Source: Glandiceps talaboti
Lineage: Eukaryota; Hemichordata; Enteropneusta; Spengelidae
NCBI RefSeq assembly: GCF_964340395.1
Contig: NC_135558.1
Span: forward strand, 17,536,771 to 17,600,770
Direction of reading: 5' to 3'
DNA: 64,000 bases
In this document: one piece after another, positions 1 to 10,016 of the stretch
Layout: each line of letters opens with the position of its first letter
Numbering within the stretch: position 1 is the first letter of the stretch
Notes under the pieces: generated by a model
The model's input: the letters and a program-made list of their open reading frames with translations, nothing else
Databases searched by the model: none
What the model was told of the DNA's origin: nothing
Program-made: the position numbers and the translations under genes

Positions 1-45
1 GTTCATAAACAGAACATTTCTTTCATGAAGGAAGTTATTCAAGTA

Positions 46-498
46 AGCCAAGGAGAAGCTAGGAAAGGGATGGTTACCAGGAAGCCAAGGAGAAGCTAGG
101 AAAGGGATGGTTATATACCATGAAGCCAAGGAGAAACTAGGAAAGGGATGGTTACCAGGAAGCCAAGGAGATGCTAGGAAAGGGATGGTTATATACCATG
201 AAGCCAAGGAGAAACTAGGAAAGGGATGGTTACCATGAAGCCAAGGAGAAACTAGGAAAGGGATGGTTACCATGAAGCCAAGGAGAAACTAGGAAAGGGA
301 TGGTTACCATGAAGCCAAGGAGAAGCTAGGAAAGGGATGGTTACCAGGAAGCCAAGGAGAAGCTAGGAAAGGGATGGTTACCATGAAGCCAAGGAGAAGC
401 TAGGAAAGGGATGGTTACCGGGAAGCCAAGGAGAAGCTAGGAAAGGGATGGTTACCAGGAAGTCAAGGAGAAGCTAGGAAAGGGATGGTTACCAGAAA
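46..498. repeat. Minisatellite, 37- to 42-bp units
   Basis: About a dozen head-to-tail units built on AAGCCAAGGAGAAGCTAGG followed by AAAGGGATGGTTACCA. Some units carry a 5-base insertion (GTTATATACCA). The units are nearly identical, so the array is recent. It has no spacers and no credible ORF. Confidence 0.9.
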
Positions 499-574
499 TC
501 CAACAAAAAGAAGATAGGGAGGAGGAAAAGGAGAGGCAGAGAAACATGAAAAAGTTGATTTTTTTACTTCTTTT

Positions 575-625
575 TAAAAAAAAACAGACCCACCAATAAA
601 AAAGTAGGGCCACCCTTATATACTA
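575..625. repeat. Right-end fragment of a MITE-like element
   Basis: The stretch with AGTAGGGCCACCCTTATA at its end matches the inverted-terminal sequence of the element at 45556-45946. Similar ends occur near 7070-7105, and a truncated body near 4775-4950. No gene is seen between 625 and 918. Confidence 0.4.
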
Positions 626-918
626 GATGACATTCCTACTCAGCTAGATGTCATAAAAAATAATTTACTACCAAATGCCACGTAAAAGAGCATAAGTGTT
701 CTTGTCTCTCAGGTTTTGCAATATGATATATTAGACTATGTTGAATTGTATCTTTATGTTTCAGTACTCTTTATTTTATTACCATGATAACACTTTGGAC
801 TTAAACCATTGTCATTAAAGGGTATATTTGCAGGAAATTACGTCTTAGCTTGTAAATACTATTACACAAATGTATCAAGATCACTGAGCCTGGCCACCAG
901 GTTTTATGTTGATATAGC

Positions 919-1119
919 CACAATAAAGATTACATACAAACATCCCTTACACAGAGTCTGCTCTGTAGACACAATAAAGTTAACACACAAACATTCCGTA
1001 CACAGGGTCTGCCCTGTAGACACAATAAAGATAACACACAAACATTCCGTACACAGGGTCTGCCCTGTAGACACAATAAAAATAACACACAACCATCCCT
1101 TACAGAGTCTGCCCTGTAT
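919..1119. repeat. Minisatellite, four 51-bp units
   Basis: Four units begin at 919, 970, 1021 and 1072, each starting CACAATAAAG and ending GTCTGCCCTGTAGA. The open frames over this array on both strands are translations of the repeat. Confidence 0.92.
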
Positions 1120-1884
1120 TTTGTTAATAATAACAAAAATGTATACAAATGTAACAAAATACAGAGCAGAGATATGTGTGTTATCTTTATTGTGTCTATC
1201 TCAATATGAAACCTTGTGATCAGGCTCACTCATCTTGATACATTGTTTAATAGCATTTGCTTGCAAGGCAAGACGAAATCTCCTGTAATATTCAGTGGTC
1301 CTCCTACATGCATTTCAAGTTTGAAGTGCTTTTTGTCTGCTGGCAAACATGATTTAAAATTAGCACACTCGATCATAGTTCATACCCATACCACATTACC
1401 TAGACTATGACCATAGATAAGATACATCATGTTACTCCACCCCCAATGGCCTGCTCTACATGAAAGGGGTTGACCAATGTGTGAGGGCGCCCCACCCAAC
1501 AATACTGTTAACATATATTTGCATGCAGCCAGCTTTCACTTGTATTGGAGGGTAAAAGTCTTTCACAAATCATGATTTCTGCTCCCAGTTTTGTTTTAGC
1601 ATCTCTAGTTCGTCGCATCTGTGCAGCAAGGTCGTATCTGCCTATACAATTGCATAGCAGATACGACCTTACTGCACTTACGTGACAAGTTACTGGGTAG
1701 GTTTTCATAGCGTGGGACCCAGGGCATGCATGTGTGAGGATTACTGTGGATTAATCTATCCAAAAGCTTAATTAATACCACTACACTCAAAAAGTCTGTC
1801 ATTAAATCATTAATGACTTTTTTATACAGGCAAGTATTTCTTGCATTTCTCTCATCCATAAAAGATCATTAACTGACCAGACAT
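1120..1884. other. Non-coding flank downstream of the caspase
   Basis: Follows the caspase stop codon on the minus strand, so it should include its 3' UTR and polyadenylation site. Apart from the hairpin at 1621-1677 there is no recognisable structure. Open frames here are short and unlike known proteins. Confidence 0.4.
1621..1677. other. 57-nt hairpin with a 23-bp stem
   Basis: Outer arms GTGCAG/CTGCAC (6 bp), one mismatch, an uninterrupted 13-bp arm (AAGGTCGTATCTG at 1628-1640 against 1658-1670), a single bulge, CTAT/ATAG and an 8-nt loop. The size and shape resemble an animal pre-miRNA, but a short palindromic repeat is equally possible. It lies just downstream of the caspase gene. Confidence 0.5.
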
Positions 1885-4800
1885 CTACAAGTAGAAATTT
1901 TTTGTCAGTGTAGAAACCTGTTGTGGCATCTGCTTGGCTCTTTTCTCAGAGCATATTCTTTCTGCCACCGATCCATTGACTTTGGTTAATATTTCAAGTA
2001 GATGCCACTTATCATGCCATTCTTTGATAGTGGCACACAGATCTTTAATGAACCAGGACCCTTCCTCTTCATTTCTCCAGGCTTTAGTTCCTGTAGGAAT
2101 TAAAAAAAGAAGAGAAATTCGCATAATAAATCCCAACTACCGGTACACGTTATATCAGAAATAGTCTGGGTGCCAATGTGGTTTCTAACTAAACCATGTC
2201 TGGTCAAAGTCCCTCAATCAGCACAAAAAGTTGTTCATCCAAACAGTGAACCGCAACTGTTATATTGATGTAAACAGTGTATAAGTAGCATCCTGAGCTG
2301 ATAAATATACTACATTTGGACATTACGTAACTGCCCCTATAAACACTAACTTTACGAGGAACTGACTGTGATATTGTGATTAATTAACAAAGACATCATG
2401 TTATTGATTTTGTGGGTGGCTGTGGATGAATTTTAAATTGCGTCTCATGTATCTCAGGACTTCTAGAGTAATGACTTTGCATTACTGGGACAAGCCATTA
2501 GCCAAGCAAGTGGACTTGTTATCAAAGAGTACCAATATTTACACATGTGATGATGGGCTCTTACATAACACAAGTAAACAGCTGTAAAAACCTCTATTCG
2601 GCCGTCTGCATGGACTGCAATTGAGGCAAACCTTATCTCCGTCTTATATCAGTTGTTATCAATTTATTAGGCTATTATAAGTAACGCTACAAACAGCTTT
2701 AGAGATGCAAACAACTTTTATGACACCCGTTTTCGCCAGGCAAGCCCGCGGGTTTGTTGCACTTGGACCGCTAATGGTTTGTGAATGTCATGGACTATAC
2801 TGTGAATGGCGGTGTAAATAGTAATGATACTGTATAGGAACTAGACTATATCAGAAATTATACTGTTGTGGAACAATTTACACTGAAAATAATTTCAAAA
2901 TTTTTGAGCTAGTTTATAGGAAGATTATCTATCTGCAAAAAAGAAAATTGATGATTTATGATAAGATATGCTGATCAGACTCATTTTGATGCAAATATGT
3001 TTTCAATAAAAATGTAACTGAAATGTTTTTTTAATACTAGTACGGTAGATATAGTAACTTACTCGTAATATCGTAGCCCCCCCCCCCCCCCCCGAACAGC
3101 ATTGAATCCCTGTGGGTAACATTTCTGAGCAGCACTACACATAAAACGACCATTCATAGACATATACAATGTCAATATATTGTTAGTTGTCTGATCAAAA
3201 AAATAATACCCCAGTTACAACTAGTGCAAGATTTAAACAATATAAATAATGCTAATTTAGGTTTCCTTACCCTGTGGTTACAGCACCTATCTTTACCTAT
3301 ATGCCCAATTCCAAGCCCTTGTGGTTAGAGCATCTATCTTTCCCTACAGTGCCCAATTCCAAGCTCCTGTGGTTACAGCACCTCTCTTTCCCTATATCAT
3401 AGCCAATTCCAAGCCCCTGTGGCTATAACACCTCTCTTTCCCTATATCATGGCCAATTCCAAGCCCCTGTGGTTAGAGCATCTATCTTTCCCTATATGTA
3501 CAAATTCCAAGCCCCTGTGGTTACAGCACCTCTCTTTCCCTATATCATAGCCAATTCCAAGCCCCTGTGGCTATAACACCTCTCTTTCCCTATATCATGG
3601 CCAATTCCAAGCCCCTGTGATTAGAGCACCTCTCTTTCCCTAAACAAATTGTGAACACTTACCATCACTGGTTGCATGTGCTAACAACATATCAGCATTG
3701 ATGGGTGTGGACTTCAACCGAAGTGATGGTAGTAGTTCAGTTCTGCCACCCTGATTGGTGTCTGGTGGATCGGTTGCTTCTGACGGATTGTAATCATCTT
3801 CATCAACACACACACCACGGCCATACTGTGTTCCACGACATGCTTGAAACAGAAATACCTTGGGTTTCTTAACCATCATTGGCATATTCTGACCGTTAAA
3901 CTCTGACGTAATTTCATCAAATGTTACGATTTCATTATCGTTTGTCTTTATTCCATCCTGTAAAACAATAAAAAAAAATATATCATTTTATGAAAATACA
4001 ATTTTTTTTAATTCCATACTGCCAAATACTATTAAGGCCTAAAAAAATTGTGTGGTTCCAATCATTCTCAACTTTAGAATATGTAGATTTTGTATTTATT
4101 TATTTATTCATTGTTTTTTTTTCATTGTTTTTTTTTTCGTTTTTTTTCATTTGTGATTATCTAGTTCAGGTAGTTAATATGTTTTCCGTTGTTTTCCATA
4201 TGGTCTCTGTTATATTGGATTCTTCCCATCAGATGTACAGCCAATACAGATTGGAAGAACAGTTTTATATTGTCTTTTTAAGTTGATGTCAGTTTTCGTA
4301 TCCACTATTTCTCGTGAGACTTCACAATTTTCGCAAATTTTATTTTATTTTTTCTCAAATATGTAAAAAAAATAAAATTTAGTCTAGGGTCGACAGTAAA
4401 AAAACTAGGTTGGGTAGGTTAACCGGAACCAAATTTTTTTTAGGACTAAGCATTTGTATTCCCCTTCCTACATGCACACATGCCTTCAAAAACCTGACTT
4501 TGTTGTAAATGAAGACACGCAGTGAAATCAAACATTTTATGCTTAGGGGCAACATCAAAAGTTCAATATAATATATCTAACTTAATTGCTTAAGTTAGGT
4601 CCCAGACCCCCCCACCCCCCCATCTAACTTAACTGACCTAAAATTGAAAATCGTTTCAGACTCATACTGTATACTTTCACTTTCAAACAACGTAACAATA
4701 TACTACTGAATTATAAATAAAAACAGAAAGCCATTTTAACCGTGTACCGCTGATAAATCGGACCGAGTGTACCTTTTTTTTGTTTCTCATCTCCAGTGGA

Positions 4801-7800
4801 ATAGTCAGGCGGGGCGGGCAAGCGAAATAAAAAAAGGGGGCAAGGAAAAAAAATCTGTATTTTTTCAGTTCTATTCTCTGTCCTTCTTTTCTCTTCTCTT
4901 TATTGAATTCCTTGTTACAGGTCTCTTTCCTTCATTTTAGCAAGGTTGACAAGTCCGTAGAATAACTTTGTAAGAAGATGAATACTTATCATCCTGATGG
5001 GTGTATATCTGTAGCCAGGAACTATTGTATGATTTTATCAGAAGTACTATTACACTTCGTCCTTATTAATTAAAGTGGCATTGACATCGCTAATTTGAAC
5101 TTTAGTATGTAACTTTTTGAGGAATGCAGTATGACTTTTACCAATTTTAAGCATAATTTTGAAAATGATAGAAATATTCTGAGCTATTATTACATTGCAG
5201 CAAAATGTACCACACGGCGGCATTAATTTCGAGCCCTGTTCCTCATCAAACCTCAACAGATTCAGCCACGAAAGACACATGCTGCTCCGACGTAACAAAG
5301 GGGGTGGGGGTGTGGGTAGACGGCAGTGTTCTGCCAAGGTTTCCAACAAGTGGGGACAAAGCACCGGGCCCCTTGGTTGCAAAAAGTGGGGTCATTTGAC
5401 AGGGAGTGGGGTCAATTATTATTGCCTATGAAATATTCATATATATTATCTCAGACCACTATAGAGATACTGTGGTCTTAGATATTCCATTACACATAGA
5501 CTATTACCTATATAAGAACATAAAAAAATTCCATTCACAATAACAGTTCCCAGTAAGCTGTTTTTTGAAAATTGTGGACTACACATTACACCTTAGAAAA
5601 AGAAGGCAATTAAGATTATGTATTTTTAAGTCATTTCTACAGAGTATATTATATATTGTTTTGAAAGATTGGACAGCCAGGTAGTCACAATTTTTAATCT
5701 GAATATCAATGAATAGCAGTGCTCAAATTTATAATGCCCTTTTTTCAGACAAGGACAAAGAACAACTTCAAAATAAGTCACAGGGAACATATGATTGAAT
5801 AAAAACTTTGAGAAATCCTAATCTTGTAACCACTTGTTTCATTTGTAGAACTGTTAGTACACTGCTGTGTTTTAATATCATTCCCTCTTCAAATTCATGA
5901 CTGAGGTTAAGAAAAACCAACATTTTGAAGAAAAAAAATCCCTGACTTTAAAAAGTTCCAAATGTGAACGAAAAACTTACAAATAATACAGTCAAACAAA
6001 CTTTGAAATAATTTTTTTTTTTATTAATTACCGTTACTGGCTGTGTATCATGATTTGGTCCTGTGATATCAAATGACAGCATTAGTTACATACTGTAAAC
6101 TTGATACGGAAAGCTGACATTAGGTGTCCTTGAAACTCAGAAATCGTGAACTAAAACTATCAACGTCAAAGTTAGGATGCTTTGTAAATACCACTGTAAT
6201 TATTTTCTGATTTGCACAACAAGTTCATTCTTCATGTCTGACTGGGCGCACATGCATCGGCCGTCTATATGGCCATGCCAGTTATCATGCATTGATTCAG
6301 TCAGTGCCCAACATTCACATATGTGTCACTGTCAACATCATGCAACATGATCCCCTAACAGTCTAACACAGCTTTTTCGGAATCAAAATACACATGTACT
6401 CATTTTGTTTCCATTAATCTAACCCATCAACAAATGAAAATCACAACCTGTCCCATAAATTTGGTTTACTAAGGCTTCTGAGCTGTGGCAGATAGATGTT
6501 CCGATTTCCGGTAGCAAGTTCAGTGTTTCGTACACGTCAGTGAGTACGTCAGAGGTCACGACAGTGATGGTAGACAAAACATGTGACGAGAGACGTCCAT
6601 TTCGACGTCTCATCTACTCCCTCTAATGTTTCAATTTGTAGATTAAATTTATCAAAGTTGATCTTTTTGTGTCATTTTTTATGTTACCAATGGAACTGTG
6701 CGTTGTCACTGTATCTTATATGAGTGACAACAAAATTTTCCCTCACGGAGTCAGTATACTTCTTGTGGGATTGACGTCAGGGCCTGGCCCTGGACTTAGA
6801 TAATTTTGATGTTTGCCGTAAAATGAATGTGCCAAAGCGGCGCAAGGTGGGAAAATTTTTGCGTCATTTGTAATTTTAGGGGGCCAATGTTGCAAGGTCG
6901 TGGCCTCGGCAGAACATACACTGGTCTAAGACGCCATGAGGAACGTTTGATGTTCATTCGAACCTTACAGTCTTGCTGTGTTGAACTCAAGGGTCGAGTC
7001 GGTCGGAAATAAAAAAAACGTTGTTTTTTTCTGATGTCGGAGCTGGAAATTAGGGTCGGTCGGGAGATGAGAAACAGAAAAATAAAAAGGGCCGCCCTTA
7101 TAGGTAAAAGCAGCCTTGAAATCGTACTAAATTTGCTAAGTATGACGTTAAATCGTTTTTGACGGTTGAGAAATTAATTTGGCCAAAACCCCCCCACCCC
7201 CAAACTAAAGCAATTAAGTTTTTTTGTAAACATCGATCTTTTGACGTCGCCCCTTACATGATAATACAAAGATAAAGGCAGGAAAAACATTTGAAATTAT
7301 TTGCAAGGGGTTTAATTTTCACAGAAAAACGAAATTGTCTATTTCTGAGAACCAATTTTCACTGATTTCAGGAAGTTATACTTATGAACAAAAAGCATTT
7401 TCAAAGGATTTTATTTTCGCAGACAACCACACCAACGTTAATGAAAACAGTGAACATAAATTCCAAGTGAAAATTTAGTTTTCACCACAGCAATCCAACC
7501 GTCGGATTTCTCCTATCTTTTCACCACACAGATTGACACATTAATTAAGTTTACAAGCATTTTTAGGAGCATATGCTAATACATAGACTCTCTCACAGTC
7601 CTCGAAGCTTCGCATAAATAGCTAAAACTTCGGTTGTTTTGTATGTATCTACTGCATAATTGTACATAGTCATATACTAGTATCCCAGTATCCCTGTACT
7701 GTGCGCCCTCATCGATCACTTAGGGCTAACATTTTGTTGATGTGTTAGGCGAAGACCCGGAAGCTTGGAGGACTGTGAGAGAGTCTAAATGGTTTCTATT

Positions 7801-9775
7801 AAATACATTATACTATGATTACTTATCTAATACTATAACGTTGGTGTGTACCTTCAATATACATAAACTGAATGAGAAGTGGATATCTATTTTGGATTTT
7901 GGATTTATAATACAAGTTTATCATGGTTTCCTACTTGAAAAATCAATGTGCAACAAAGTCCATACATTCTGCATCATTGGTTCTAACCATGCTTGCAATG
8001 TACTGGTTTTAAGTTACAATCTAATAATGTACATTTTATGATTTACCTTATCACCATGACTACTGATAAATACAATCAAACTCGTTAACTCAATATCTTC
8101 ATTCTCCTTTTTTTCGATGATATAAGATTTGGTTCTTTCCAGTTTATCTAAGAGTTGTTGTTTTGTGACATCGTGAGCTGGCTTCAGTATCAGATACTTC
8201 AGACCATGTGGTCCAAAAATGTCTCTGATATTTTGTTCGTCTAAATCAGAACCTACATGTAGTATGAAATGGATAAATAATAGAATTAAAAGAAAAGTTC
8301 AGTCATTAGTCTTACAGCTAAAATGATGTAAGCTTGGTGTTTCACTCATGGGTCATTACAGCTAAAATGATGTAGGCTTGATGTTTCACTCATTGGACGT
8401 TACAGCTAAAATGATGTAGGCTTGATGTTTCACTCATTGGACGTTACAGCTAAAATGATGTAGGCTTGGTGTTTCACTCATGGGACATTACAGCTAAAAT
8501 GATGTAGGCATAGTGTTTCACTCATTGGACATTACAGCTAAAATGATGTAGGCTTGATGTTTCACTCATTGGACATTACAGCTAAAATGATGTAGGCTAG
8601 GTGTTTTACTCATTGGACATTACAGCTAAAATGATGTAGGCTTGGTGTTTCACTCATGGGACATTACAGCTAAAATGATGTAGGCTTGATGTTTCACTCA
8701 TTGGACGTTACAGCTAAAATGATGTAGGCTTGGTGTTTCACTCATGGGACATTACAGCTAAAATGATGTAGGCTAGGTGTTTCACTCATTGGACATTACA
8801 GCTAAAATGATGTAGGCTTGGTGTTTTACTCATGGGACATTACAGCTAAAATGATGTAGGCTTGCTGTTTCACTCATGGGATATTACAGCTAAAATGATG
8901 TAGGCTGTGTGTTTCACTCATGGGACATTAAAGCTAAAATGATGTAGGTTTGGTGTTTCACCCATGGGACTACAGCTAAAATGATGTAGGTTTGGTGTTT
9001 CACTCATGGGACATTACAGCTACAATGATATAGGTTTGGTGTTTCACTCATGGGATATTACAGCTAAAATGATGTATGCTTGGTGGACATTATGTTTTTG
9101 ACACAGAGCTAGACATATTTCAACTCTAGACTAACAATAACAGAGACACAATAAACACAGCAGGCTCCTTTGCCCAATCACATTGAACACTGATAAGCAT
9201 TGCTATTCTTTCACACTGCAGTAAAAACAGGCTACTAATGAAAACATAGCACATGGACTTGATTTCAATGGCTACAATAGTTTATTTTCTAACTGATAAT
9301 CAACATTTCAACTTGACTACTTCTACATCCCCACTGTGCACCCCGGCTGTGCACGGCACCTATGTAATTGTTTCTTTTGCATTAGAAGTTGTCTGAGGGT
9401 GTGTAGAAATGCCATGTTGCATAAGTGAAACACAAAACCAACACCATTTTAGCTGTATATCTGCATTTACCAAATTTGTCAGTTGACTACTCTATAAACT
9501 TAAGTTACGTATGATAATGAGTGACAAAATAACACCTTAAGTTAGTAACTTATTCAGGTTTGAAATCTTTTTTAAAAGAAGCCCTGAAGCACTTGCGACA
9601 CATGTTTGTATATTGTTTTAGGGATTTCCTGCAAGGGTTTATGGGAAAATCTCTCATCATGACATCACAAATACCCCAATATCTCTCAGTCTTGGCTCAC
9701 ACACACATGCTCATACATATAAACACACATGCATGCATGCAGGCTGGCAAGTGAGCAAACATAACAAACAAATTC

Positions 9776-9850
<75 letters not shown>

Positions 9851-9855
9851 GAGAC

Positions 9856-9890
<35 letters not shown>

Positions 9891-9937
9891 CAGACAGACA
9901 GACAGATAGATAGACAGACAAACAGACAGACAGAGAC

Positions 9938-10016
<79 letters not shown>

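Noticed and set aside
8300-9086. Regular repeat that could suggest a CRISPR-like array
   Set aside because: Units abut with no unique spacers, units vary by substitutions, and the surrounding gene is spliced and animal-like. It is a minisatellite.
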